From Hallerella sp963652365 (GTDB lineage Bacteria > Fibrobacterota > Fibrobacteria > Fibrobacterales > Fibrobacteraceae), in assembly GCA_963652365.1 (NCBI GenBank), contig CAVJTH010000003.1:62001-126000 (forward strand): a stretch of DNA of 64,000 nt, given 5' to 3'. Below, in pieces: positions 7,263 through 16,285 of the stretch. Made by a program: the position numbers and the translations under genes. The notes beneath the pieces are model-generated. The model worked only from the letters and a program-made list of their open reading frames with translations, was not told the origin of the DNA and did no database searches. Numbering within the stretch: the stretch's first letter is position 1; each line of letters starts with the position of its first letter.

Positions 7263-10200
7263 ATGACTTTTGACAAATACCTGGAATCCGCCAAGCAGCA
7301 AGGCTCGGTCAAGGATCTGATGACAAAGGGGCTCGCCGTCGAGTTTATCCAGCCCTGGTACACGCCGCTTTCCACGACGCCGGCGACGACGGGAATCGCT
7401 GTCGGCGGCATCGGAAGCACCTACACGGTCACTCCGGCAGGGACAACGCCCGTGACCAGCATGATTCCGGGCGTTCAGGTTCGCGCCACGAACCCGGACG
7501 ACTTGCGCCTCCTGAACATGTTCTACCGCGAATCGGTCATCGGAAAGGACAGCCCGCTCGCAATCCGGAACTTTTTCGAATTTTCCCGCAAGAACCAGTT
7601 CTACACGCTGAAGGACGCGGATGGAAACGCGCTCTTTACGGAAACGAACGAGAAGGACGCGCTGAAAAAGATTGCCAAGGTTCTCGCCGACAAAAAGTTC
7701 TTCGAATCGAACCGGGACGCGCTTCTCCGCTGGCACACGGAATTCAGCCCGCGCACGCAACGAATGATCGACGCAGGCGAAACGACCTCTCCCGAATTCA
7801 ACCGCAGCGTTCTCATCGACTTCTTCGACGGGGAACTCGGCGAAAAGGCGGAAAGCCACGGAGCCCTGACGGCCGCCTTCGGAGACGATGCCGTATTCCT
7901 GGGCGAGAACGGCTACGACGCGCAAAAGATGGAATATACGGCGGAATATCCGCTTTCCCGCACCCGGTTCAAGGGAACGAAAGGCGTCCAGATGACGCGC
8001 TACCAATACAGCTACGTGATGCCAAACAACGAGCGAATTTCGAGCCTTCCCGTGAGCGCGGTCCGCTACGAACTGGTGAACCCGACCAAGGACGTCCGCG
8101 AAGTGACGCTCGTGCAGATGCAGGAAAACTATTGCGGCTACCAGGTCGCGAAGGACCGCCAAGGCGTCCAGGATTCTTCCTTTGTGCTCGTTCCCGCGGC
8201 GCGGAATCCGAAGGGCGTCGAATTTGGCGCGACGCTCGCCGACGGCAGAATGGTCAAGGGCGTCGAATTCTACAACGAACATTCCCTTTCCGAAAGCGAC
8301 TTCGACGGCTGCATGGGAATCAGCGCGACCTGGAACCCGAAGGACGACGTGAACGTTTCGACCAAGCCGCTCTTCTACCGCGACGACCAGAAGTCGGTCC
8401 TCGCCGGGGCCCTCCACAGCGGACGCGTTTCCGGAAACTTCGTGAAGAACGTCTATAGCGGGCGCGAAACCGTCGCCGGTGCGCTGGTCGTCACCGTCCG
8501 CCTGAAGCCTCGCGCCAAGGCAAGCGTCCTGTTCAACACGGTTCTCGACTTTCCGCATATCCGTCTGAACGGAATGGAATCGCTCAAGAAGTACACCGTC
8601 TTCTACCCGGAACCGTTTGGCCGTGTCCAGGCGATGCTCTCGGAAGCGCTCGGCTTCGACGGCGAATTCGAAAGGACGTTCGGCGAATCCTACCGCGCAC
8701 TCGCCCCGGAAAAGAGCCTTGCGAAGCTCTTTCCCAAGGACAGGAAGAAGCAGGCGAACTTCCGCTCGCTCGCGCTCAACACGCTGAGCTTCATCCCCGA
8801 AGCGAGCGTCTGGGACAAGGACGACCGATTCCTTGTCCGCGAATGCGCCGACTATCCGTTCTTCAATTCGCTCGACGTCTATTTCTACGGCAGCTTTTCC
8901 CTGCTTGCGCTCCTTCCGAGACTCGACGGCGAAGTGATGAAGCGCTTTGCCGACGCGATCCTCGCCGACGACCCCAAGACGCGGCGTCACCACGAATACG
9001 TGAACCATCCCTTTGCGGATCTTCCCGAAGCGAAACTCGAAGGTCCGCGGGCCGTATGCGGAGCGGTCATCCACGACCTCGGAAGCCCCTTCGACGCAAA
9101 GCCCGACGCCTACGACTGGCACAACGTGAAGGAATGGAAGGATCTCGCGCCGAAATATGTCCTGATGGTGCTCCGCCATTACCAGTTCACCGGCGAAAAG
9201 AACATCGTCGAATACTGCAAGGACGCCGTCTATGCCTGCATGGAATACCTGGAAAAGATGGTCGGCGAAGGCGAGAACTTTCCGCTCACCCACGGAACGG
9301 ACGACACGTTCGACAACCTTTCCTCCAACGGCATCTCGGTCTATTGCGGTTCCCTCTGGATTGCGGGACTCCGCGCCGCGGCAAGGATTGCGGAACTGGT
9401 CGGGGATTCCGCACGGGCGCTCGACTGGAACAAAAAGGCCTCCGAAGCGGAAAAGGAATTCCACGCGGCTCTCTGGGACGAAAACGAAGGATACTTCCAC
9501 TTCTTCGCGACGCCCATCGAAGCCAAGGACGTGAACTTCGAACATTTCGACAAGGTGGTCGAAGCGCTCGCCGACGAGGTTCCCCTCTCCGGCACGGACA
9601 CGCAAAAGCTCCGCGAACTGAACGACTGGCTCGACTACTCCGAAATTCCCGAAGACATCGAACTTTCGAAGCTCGAACTCCGCAAGTTCAAGAAGGAATG
9701 GCTCTACGGCTCGTGCCCCGAAGCGTTCCGCGACTCGTTCCAGGCGAAAATCGCCCTGGATTCCGACGACGTCTTTGCCGATTCCATGCTCGCGGACACC
9801 TATCTGCGGCTTCTCGAACTGGAACCGATTACCGACGACGCCAAGGGAAAGAGCACGCTCGACCGCATCTTCCGCACGAACTACAAGGCGAATTCTCCGC
9901 TTCTCGGCGCGGCAAACCTCGTCCACAAGGACGGTTCCCCGCTCGACGAGTTCAACTTCCAGGCTCACGACGTGTGGATAGGCATCCAATACAGCATCGC
10001 AAGCGGCATGATCCTCCACAAGTCGCTCGACGAAGCGCGCGATATCGTCGAAAGCATGATCCAGAACCTCTATGACGAAGCGAAGGTACCGTTCGCCGCG
10101 CCGGAAGGATTCAACGGATCCTGCAAGCTGCACGAAGACTCGCTCGTCAAGCTCGGCGTTTCGACCTCGGCGGCAAAGGCTCTCGTCGCGGAACTCGGAA

Positions 10201-10415
10201 AGAAAGGCGCTCTCCTCGCCGACGGACGGATATCCCCGAAGCTTTCGAAGAACCTCGCCACGTTCAAGAAGAGCTTTGGCCCGCTCGCAAAGAAGGCGAA
10301 AGTTTCCGAAGAGGCGCTCTTTACGCTTCTCCACAGCACCGCGCTCAAATACACGGCAGGAAAATACTTCCGCCCGGGCATGGTGTTCGCCCTCTTCCAC
10401 GCGCTTTCCAAATAG
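7263..10415 (+). CDS. GH116-type glycoside hydrolase (bile-acid beta-glucosidase/GBA2-like), cytoplasmic
   Basis: The 1050-residue protein matches the layout of family GH116 (GBA2-like beta-glucosidases): an N-terminal beta-sandwich domain (about residues 1-480), then an (alpha/alpha)6 catalytic domain. Typical catalytic-domain stretches are AVIHDLGSPFD, KDLAPKYVLMVLRHYQFTG, THGTDDTFDNLS, SVYCGSLWIAGLRAAARIAE and AHDVWIGIQYSIASGMI. By comparison with the family, an Asp in DDTFD should be the acid/base. I could not fix the nucleophile Glu by eye. No signal peptide is present, so it should act inside the cell on imported oligosaccharides or a glycoconjugate. The last 120 residues are Lys- and Ala-rich and may be an added helical domain. 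It is a single-gene unit ending in a strong terminator. Beta-glucosidase is the likeliest activity; beta-xylosidase or N-acetylglucosaminidase activity also occurs in the family. Confidence 0.8.
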   Translation: MTFDKYLESAKQQGSVKDLMTKGLAVEFIQPWYTPLSTTPATTGIAVGGIGSTYTVTPAGTTPVTSMIPGVQVRATNPDDLRLLNMFYRESVIGKDSPLAIRNFFEFSRKNQFYTLKDADGNALFTETNEKDALKKIAKVLADKKFFESNRDALLRWHTEFSPRTQRMIDAGETTSPEFNRSVLIDFFDGELGEKAESHGALTAAFGDDAVFLGENGYDAQKMEYTAEYPLSRTRFKGTKGVQMTRYQYSYVMPNNERISSLPVSAVRYELVNPTKDVREVTLVQMQENYCGYQVAKDRQGVQDSSFVLVPAARNPKGVEFGATLADGRMVKGVEFYNEHSLSESDFDGCMGISATWNPKDDVNVSTKPLFYRDDQKSVLAGALHSGRVSGNFVKNVYSGRETVAGALVVTVRLKPRAKASVLFNTVLDFPHIRLNGMESLKKYTVFYPEPFGRVQAMLSEALGFDGEFERTFGESYRALAPEKSLAKLFPKDRKKQANFRSLALNTLSFIPEASVWDKDDRFLVRECADYPFFNSLDVYFYGSFSLLALLPRLDGEVMKRFADAILADDPKTRRHHEYVNHPFADLPEAKLEGPRAVCGAVIHDLGSPFDAKPDAYDWHNVKEWKDLAPKYVLMVLRHYQFTGEKNIVEYCKDAVYACMEYLEKMVGEGENFPLTHGTDDTFDNLSSNGISVYCGSLWIAGLRAAARIAELVGDSARALDWNKKASEAEKEFHAALWDENEGYFHFFATPIEAKDVNFEHFDKVVEALADEVPLSGTDTQKLRELNDWLDYSEIPEDIELSKLELRKFKKEWLYGSCPEAFRDSFQAKIALDSDDVFADSMLADTYLRLLELEPITDDAKGKSTLDRIFRTNYKANSPLLGAANLVHKDGSPLDEFNFQAHDVWIGIQYSIASGMILHKSLDEARDIVESMIQNLYDEAKVPFAAPEGFNGSCKLHEDSLVKLGVSTSAAKALVAELGKKGALLADGRISPKLSKNLATFKKSFGPLAKKAKVSEEALFTLLHSTALKYTAGKYFRPGMVFALFHALSK

Positions 10416-10422
10416 CCAGTCC

Positions 10423-10463
10423 AAAAGCGAGAAGGCTTCCCGACGGGAAGCCTTCTCGCTTTT
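10423..10463. terminator. Strong bidirectional terminator between the GH116 and PP2C genes
   Basis: A perfect 19-bp stem with a 3-nt loop (GAC at 10442-10444) begins with AAAAGCGAGAAGG and ends with its complement CCTTCTCGCTTTT. It sits between convergent genes and gives a T-tract in both directions. Confidence 0.9.
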
Positions 10464-12365
10464 CTAGAACTTCATGACCAAGATCGTGACGTCGTCCGCC
10501 TGGGGCGCTCCGCGCGCAAAGTTCCGCAATTCGTCGAGAAGCGCAAGGCGTATCGCATCCGCGGACAGCGCTTCGTATTTTTCGACAAAGGCCTTGAGAC
10601 GTTCCAGCCCGAACATCTCGCGCGATTCGTTCGCCGCTTCCGTCACGCCGTCCGTATAGAGCAGGACCGTGTCGCCGGGCTTTACGAGCAGGGACTTTTC
10701 CCGGATGATCTTGCTGTTGTCCACAACCATCCCGAGCGCGATGCCACCGCTGCGTATCGTCTCCAGGCGATTTTCCGACTTCTTGAAGTGCAGGATGTAT
10801 TCGTGTCCGCAGCTCGTGTAGTGCAGAGCCTTCGACCGGGGATTCCATTCAAAGAAGAGCAGGGAGGCGAACATCGTTTCCGAAATGTGGCTCGCCAGAT
10901 CCGCGTTCACGTGCACAAGCGTCCGGTAGGTGTTCGCGAAATAGCGGCACTCCGCGTGGAGAAACGCGTAAAGCGACGTCATGACCATCCCGGCCGGAAC
11001 GCCCTTTCCCGAAACGTCGCCGATGACGATTCCCAGATTGCCGTTCGGAAGATTCAGAAAGTCGAAATAGTCGCCGCCGATTTCCTTTGCGGGCGTCATC
11101 GAACCCGCCAGGGATATTCCCGAAAACTCGGGGATCGAATGCGGCAAGAGCCCTGTCTGGATATGAAATCCCAGCTGCAATTCCGCCTGAGTCCGGGCGC
11201 GGTTCTGCCGTTCGAGCGCGGCATCGTGCGCCTTGAGAATCATCGTCGCGTAATGGGCGAAATTCTGTACAAGGTAATAGTCGATTTCCGTGAAGTAGCG
11301 TTCGTACTGCTTGTTTTCGACGACAAGGACTCCCAGAAGACGCTGTTCGAAGCAAAGCGGTTCGAGAATCAGGGAACGGATGTTCGCCGCGCGGCTTCCC
11401 AGGGAAAGGATGCGCTCGTCACGGCTCGCGAAGGGCATGAAGATACCCGTCCGCGTTTCCCCGCATTCCCACACGACATTCTTCTTGTCGGCGATCGTTT
11501 GCGAAAAGGCGATTTTTTTCAGGGTTTCCAGATGCGTAAAGCTCACTTCGTTCCCGGCGACAAGCGGAAAGAAGACGCCATGGAGATCCGAGCAGCGGAA
11601 AAGCTTCTCCTTTTCGTCCCAGATATAGACGGCGGCGGATTTCGCCTCGATGCCTTCCGAAAGGGTCGAAAGAAAATTCGACAGCGATTCGTGCAAGTCC
11701 GAAAAGTCATCGACCGTCTCTCCCATCTTCGCGACAATCCGGTGGTTGACCCGGCGTTCTTCCTCGTAGGATTCGGCAATCCTGTCCTTGCGCAAGATCC
11801 AGTTCTGCAACCGCCGAACGAAGACATAGGCGACCTGGAAAAGAAAAACCAGGCGAAAGACAGGAAGGACCAGACACAGCGACAGCGCATAGAAGCCATA
11901 GACCAGATGCACGCGTGGCTTCGGGTAGAACGATCGGGAGGAATAGAGCCTATCGCAAAGGAACGCGAACAGGACCGCGGCAAACAGGGGCAAGAGAAAG
12001 ATGGCCGGTCGGACGATATACGTCGAAAAGACAAGAACCGCGGCAAACAGGACAAGACCGAGAATTCCGCGCAAGAGAAACGGCTTCTTCGGCTGTTCTT
12101 CGCCCTTGCGATTTTCTTCACGAATCCAGAGAACGGTAAAAAAGAAAAGCAGCGCGAGATCGCCCAGGGAAACCAGCGGACGGACAAGGTCCGACTCCAT
12201 CATGAAGCGAACGGCGATTCCGTGCCACAGAAAAAAGACGCAGGAGAACACGAACCACGCCATCCGATGTCGCACGCACAACCTGTCGCGAAACTCGACG
12301 ATCAGCGTAAAGAGCGGAAACGCGGCAAGCAGCGGAATAAAGGACTGTAAAATCAATCTCAGCAC
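10464..12365 (-). CDS. Membrane-bound PP2C-type (RsbU/SpoIIE) phosphatase with GAF-like sensor
   Basis: The protein (633 residues) has an N-terminal block of about six or seven membrane segments (residues 1-185), a GAF-like sensor region (about 215-380) and a C-terminal PP2C domain. The PP2C metal-binding motifs are clear: EIGGDYFDF, IGDVSGKGVPAGM, LLYTDGVTEA and the final DDVTILV. Such enzymes dephosphorylate STAS anti-sigma-factor antagonists and so release alternative sigma factors. A STAS protein and a STAS-ATPase are encoded at 29.1-30.2 kb and are candidate partners. The start is a GTG at 12365, four bases after TATCTTTC and without a ribosome binding site, so a leaderless message is possible. 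It follows the HD gene with a 24-base gap. Confidence 0.9.
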   Translation of the reverse strand: MLRLILQSFIPLLAAFPLFTLIVEFRDRLCVRHRMAWFVFSCVFFLWHGIAVRFMMESDLVRPLVSLGDLALLFFFTVLWIREENRKGEEQPKKPFLLRGILGLVLFAAVLVFSTYIVRPAIFLLPLFAAVLFAFLCDRLYSSRSFYPKPRVHLVYGFYALSLCLVLPVFRLVFLFQVAYVFVRRLQNWILRKDRIAESYEEERRVNHRIVAKMGETVDDFSDLHESLSNFLSTLSEGIEAKSAAVYIWDEKEKLFRCSDLHGVFFPLVAGNEVSFTHLETLKKIAFSQTIADKKNVVWECGETRTGIFMPFASRDERILSLGSRAANIRSLILEPLCFEQRLLGVLVVENKQYERYFTEIDYYLVQNFAHYATMILKAHDAALERQNRARTQAELQLGFHIQTGLLPHSIPEFSGISLAGSMTPAKEIGGDYFDFLNLPNGNLGIVIGDVSGKGVPAGMVMTSLYAFLHAECRYFANTYRTLVHVNADLASHISETMFASLLFFEWNPRSKALHYTSCGHEYILHFKKSENRLETIRSGGIALGMVVDNSKIIREKSLLVKPGDTVLLYTDGVTEAANESREMFGLERLKAFVEKYEALSADAIRLALLDELRNFARGAPQADDVTILVMKF

Positions 12366-12389
12366 AGGGGAAAGATAACAAACGAACCT

Positions 12390-12914
12390 TTACGCGGAAT
12401 GTCCGAAGTTCGTTTCCATAAAATTTTTAATCCACTTGCGATGCATTTCCGGCGGAACGTCCTGCAACCTTCTTGCGAGCCTCTTTCCAAAAGCGGTCGC
12501 CATTTTCCTCGGAGCGGGCACTATCCCGACGCGTCCCAGATCTAGCCTGTCCGCATCGTAGCACGTGTCGATCGTCGCGTCTCCGCTGGAATGTTCCGTC
12601 GTATGGTTTTCGCATGCGTGCAGCAACTTTTCAAGGCGCGCCTTGTCGAGCGCGAACCTTTTCCCGACAAGCTTCCGGGCGAAATCCGCCCCCAGCCTTC
12701 CATGCTCCTCGTCATAGCCGTCCGAAACGCGCCGCGAATCGTGAAAGAGCGCAAAGAGCCGAACGACGGTCCTGTCCGCAAGCGTCTCGCGCGAAAGCAG
12801 AAGTCCGTTGGCTTCCACCTGGTGCCAGTGCCGAAGACCGTGTACGGACCTGTCGTCTATCAGGCGGTTTTCGTAGATAAAGTCTTCGAGCGCGGAAAAG
12901 TCGATATCGTCCAT
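12390..12914 (-). CDS. HD-domain metal-dependent phosphohydrolase
   Basis: This 174-residue protein has the HD-superfamily pattern: His25 in VHGLRHW, the His58-Asp59 pair in LFALFHDSRR, His104 in CENHTTEH and a distal Asp in CYDADRLDL. These would bind one or two divalent metals and hydrolyse a phosphoester. No other domain is present and the substrate cannot be deduced; nucleotides or signalling nucleotides are usual. It starts two bases after the MutS stop, so it is probably the third gene of a scpB-mutS-HD unit. Confidence 0.85.
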   Translation of the reverse strand: MDDIDFSALEDFIYENRLIDDRSVHGLRHWHQVEANGLLLSRETLADRTVVRLFALFHDSRRVSDGYDEEHGRLGADFARKLVGKRFALDKARLEKLLHACENHTTEHSSGDATIDTCYDADRLDLGRVGIVPAPRKMATAFGKRLARRLQDVPPEMHRKWIKNFMETNFGHSA

Positions 12915-12915
12915 G

Positions 12916-15516
12916 TCACTTTCCGTAATAGGCCTTGAGTTCCGAAAGTTTCGAAAGCGCTTCGAGCGGCGTCATCTCTTCCGGTTTCAAGCGGCGGATT
13001 TCTTCGAGCAAAAGCTGCGGATTCTCGTCCGGCGGCGCAAAGATGTCGGTCTGCGGCTTTTCCATCAGCTTCTGCCGGTGTCGCGAATCGCTCGGATCGA
13101 CTTGCTGCTTTTCCAGGCGAAGGAGAATTTTTCGGGCCCGACGTACGACTTCCGTCGGAAGCCCCGCCATTTCCGCCACATGGATTCCATAGCTCGAATC
13201 GCAAGCCCCCGGCACGATCCTGTGCAAGAAGACAAGCTTTTCGCCATCCTCCTTCACCGCTATCTGGTAGTTTCCCGCATGGGCAAGCGAATCCGCAAGA
13301 GTCGTCATTTCGTGGTAGTGCGTCGCGAACAAGGTCATCGCGGCGCGTTTTGGATTGTCGTGCAGCGTCTCGAAAATGGCCCAGGCGATGGAAAGCCCGT
13401 CGAACGTGCTGGTTCCCCGCCCGATTTCGTCGAGCAGCACAAGGCTTCTCGCGGTCGCGTTCCGGAGGATGTTCGCCGTTTCGATCATTTCGACCATGAA
13501 CGTGGAAAGCCCGCGCGAAAGGCGATCGCTCGCACCGACCCGCGTAAAGATCCGATCGACGATCCCGATCCGCGCAAATTCCGCAGGGACAAACGACCCG
13601 ATTTGCGCCATCAGCACGATCAGTCCCGTCTGGCGGAGATAGGTCGATTTGCCCGCCATGTTCGGCCCCGTGATGAGCATCATGCGATCCGCTTCCGGCG
13701 AAAGCGAAACGTCGTTCGGCACAAAGGGAACGTCCGGATTCGCAGCGACAATGACCGGGTGGAATCCGCCGCGGATTTCGATCCCCGTTCCGTCAAAGAC
13801 CTCGGCGCGCGAATAGCCGCGCCGTCGGGCAGCCATCGAAAGGCTGTAAAAGACGTCCGCTTCCGCAACGGCGGAAGCTATCTGCTGGAGTTCGTTCCGG
13901 GATGCGTTGACCGATTCGCGAAGCCGCGTAAAGAGGCGGTATTCGAAGTCGTGAATCCGGCTCTCCGCGCTGGAAATGATCGTTTCGCATTCCTTCATCT
14001 CGGGCGTGATGTAGCGCTCCGCGTTCACCGTCGTCTGCTTGCGGATATATTCCGGCGGAATCTTGTCCGAATGGACCTTGGAAACCTCGATGTAGTAGCC
14101 GAAGACGCGGTTGTAGCCGACTTTCAGGGAATTGACGCCCAGGCGTTCCCGTTCGCGGGTTTCCAGCGAAGCGATCCATTCCCGGCGATCCTTGATTTCC
14201 GCATTCATCCGGTCGAGTTCCGGATCCGCGCCTTCCCGGATCATGCCGCCCTCGCGGACAGTCAACGGAAGCTCGTCGTTCAGCATCCGGAGAATCTGTT
14301 CGCCCCTGCCTTCCGCCGAAAGCAGCGTTTCCGCAAGCGACCGGAAAACGGGCGACTTGAGCGCGGCAAGCGCTTCCGCGACTTTCACCGCCTTCGAAAG
14401 GGAACGTCCCATGCCATACAGGTCGCGCGCGTTCGCCCGTCCGCTCCCCACGCGCCCCATCAGGCGTTCCATGTCGAGAATTTCGCGAAGGGCCGCTTTC
14501 AATTCGTCGAGAACGATCGGGCTTGCGACCAGTTCCGCGACCGCTTCCGAGCGTTCCGCGATCCGCCCGACAGAGACGAGCGGGTGCGATATCCACTCCC
14601 GAAGGCGCCGTCCGCCCATCGCCGTCACCGTGTAGTCCAGGACGGACACCAGCGTGCTCTGCACATCGTCCGCATTCAGCGGGCGCACAAGTTCGAGGTT
14701 TCGGAGCGTCGCCGGATCGAGCACCATGTAGTCGCCGGTATCCAGAAGTTCCAGGTGCGTGATATGCGAAAGCTCGGATTTCTTCTGATCGACGAGATAC
14801 CAGAGTATCGCGCCAGCGACCCGGGTCTTTTCCGGCATTCCGTCCAGACCGAGCGATTCCAGGCTCGCCGCGTTAAAGTGCCCAAGAAGGATTTCCGAGG
14901 CGTTCTTCAGTTCGTAACGGGATTCATCGATGCGCGTCACGAGGACCGATTCCCCGCGCGCCAGGTCCGCAACGGATTTCGGGAGCTCCATTCCGGCGGG
15001 AAGAAGGACTTCCTTGGGCATCCGGCGGGCAAATTCGCTTTCGAAACTAGGCAAGGGCGCTTCCGAAACGGCGAAGTATCCGGTCGTCACGTCGGCAAAG
15101 GCAAACGCGACGGAACTTTTCCCGGGAAGGACCGCGCAGAGATAGTTCGCCACCTTCGCGTCGAGAATGCCCTCGTTCATCGAGGTTCCCGCGCTGATGA
15201 TTTCGACGATCGCCCGCTTGACGATTCCCTTCGCGAGCTTCGGATCCTCGACCTGTTCGCAGACGGCGACCTTGTAGCCGGCAGCGACCATTTTCGGAAA
15301 GTAACGCTCGGAGGCATGGTGCGGAAATCCGCAGAGCGGCGTGTTTCCCGAAGCCCCGTTGTTCCGGCTGGTGAGCGTCAGCCCCAGGATCTTCGACGCG
15401 ATTTCGGCGTCCTTTTCGAACAGTTCGAAAAAATCCCCCATCCGAAAGAACAGGATGCAATCGGGATTCTGCGCCTTGATTTCGTAGTACTGCTGCATCA
15501 AAGGGGTCGCGCTCAT
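12916..15516 (-). CDS. mutS: DNA mismatch repair protein MutS
   Basis: MutS recognises base mismatches and small loops in DNA and starts methyl-independent or MutL-dependent repair. The 866-residue product has the standard full length. The N-terminal mismatch-reading motif is present near residue 27 (MGDFFELFEKDAEI, with the Phe-x-Glu wedge), and the C-terminal ATPase has Walker A GPNMAGKST (about residue 616) and Walker B with signature LLDEIGRGTSTFDG, followed by FATHYHEM. The start overlaps the scpB stop by four bases (ATGA), so translation is coupled. Confidence 0.97.
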   Translation of the reverse strand: MSATPLMQQYYEIKAQNPDCILFFRMGDFFELFEKDAEIASKILGLTLTSRNNGASGNTPLCGFPHHASERYFPKMVAAGYKVAVCEQVEDPKLAKGIVKRAIVEIISAGTSMNEGILDAKVANYLCAVLPGKSSVAFAFADVTTGYFAVSEAPLPSFESEFARRMPKEVLLPAGMELPKSVADLARGESVLVTRIDESRYELKNASEILLGHFNAASLESLGLDGMPEKTRVAGAILWYLVDQKKSELSHITHLELLDTGDYMVLDPATLRNLELVRPLNADDVQSTLVSVLDYTVTAMGGRRLREWISHPLVSVGRIAERSEAVAELVASPIVLDELKAALREILDMERLMGRVGSGRANARDLYGMGRSLSKAVKVAEALAALKSPVFRSLAETLLSAEGRGEQILRMLNDELPLTVREGGMIREGADPELDRMNAEIKDRREWIASLETRERERLGVNSLKVGYNRVFGYYIEVSKVHSDKIPPEYIRKQTTVNAERYITPEMKECETIISSAESRIHDFEYRLFTRLRESVNASRNELQQIASAVAEADVFYSLSMAARRRGYSRAEVFDGTGIEIRGGFHPVIVAANPDVPFVPNDVSLSPEADRMMLITGPNMAGKSTYLRQTGLIVLMAQIGSFVPAEFARIGIVDRIFTRVGASDRLSRGLSTFMVEMIETANILRNATARSLVLLDEIGRGTSTFDGLSIAWAIFETLHDNPKRAAMTLFATHYHEMTTLADSLAHAGNYQIAVKEDGEKLVFLHRIVPGACDSSYGIHVAEMAGLPTEVVRRARKILLRLEKQQVDPSDSRHRQKLMEKPQTDIFAPPDENPQLLLEEIRRLKPEEMTPLEALSKLSELKAYYGK

Positions 15517-16187
15517 GGGGTCCCCATCGAAAGTTCAATCTGGGAAGGATCGGATTTGGGCGGATTCGCCGCGCCCGGCCTGTCGTTCTGCGCGTAATTC
15601 GGAACGATTTCGTTCGCGTTCAAAAGCTCCTGGAATTCGCGGAGACGCGGAAGGTCCTCGGGAATCCTGTTGATGCCGAAATACTTGAGAAAGTCGTCCG
15701 TCGTCACGTAGGTGTAGGGGTTTCCCACCGTTTCCGCCCGCGCACCGAGGGCTATCAGCTTTTTTTCGAGAAGGCTCTTCAGCGGACCGTCGCAAGAAAC
15801 GCCGCGCACCTGCTCAAGGGCCGCGCGCGTAATCGGCTGCTGGTAAGCGACAATCGCAAGGGTTTCGAGAGCCGCCTGGGAAAGCCTCCGCGCGCTCGCG
15901 TCCGGAAAGAGCTTTCGCACCCACGGATAATACCGGGCTCGCGTCCGAAAGCGATAGCCTCCGGCCTGTTCCACGATTTCGAAGGGAGCGTCTATCTTGT
16001 TCAGGTTGTCGTTTGCAAGGCGCAGCGCCTCGGAAACGGTCTTCGCGTCCAGAAAGTCGCCGATGATTTCCTTCAGCTTTCGAAGCGTCACGACATCGGG
16101 CGACGCAAAGACAAGAGCCTGCACGATGCGCGCGAGATCCTCGTTCGATTCGACTTTCGGGAGTTCCGATTGTTCTTCTTCTGCCAT
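15513..16187 (-). CDS. scpB: Segregation and condensation protein B
   Basis: ScpB is the winged-helix kleisin partner of the SMC-ScpA condensin and helps chromosome segregation. The 224-residue product carries the two winged-helix domains, with the typical stretches LSQAALETLAIVAYQQPITRA (split here as LSQAALETLAIVAYQQ and PITRA), LLEKKLIALGARAETVGNP and YTYVTTDDFLKYFGI. The Met at 16187 was chosen over an upstream extension in frame because it begins the conserved part and the extension is low quality. The C-terminal 35 residues are a polar tail. scpA and smc are not in the window. Confidence 0.92.
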   Translation of the reverse strand: MAEEEQSELPKVESNEDLARIVQALVFASPDVVTLRKLKEIIGDFLDAKTVSEALRLANDNLNKIDAPFEIVEQAGGYRFRTRARYYPWVRKLFPDASARRLSQAALETLAIVAYQQPITRAALEQVRGVSCDGPLKSLLEKKLIALGARAETVGNPYTYVTTDDFLKYFGINRIPEDLPRLREFQELLNANEIVPNYAQNDRPGAANPPKSDPSQIELSMGTP

Positions 16188-16285
16188 GGCTGTCAATTTA
16201 AGAATTTTAGCGAAAACGATCAAAGCGTTCCATTTTCCATGTTCCGATTTTCTATTATTTCGACATATCATTGCGAGGTAAACTG

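Noticed and set aside
7128..10424. A 1098-residue minus-strand frame opposite the GH116 gene
   Set aside because: It is the antisense shadow of a GC-rich gene: its composition is Arg/Val/Glu-heavy, it has no motifs, and the plus-strand frame has a family match and flanking control signals.
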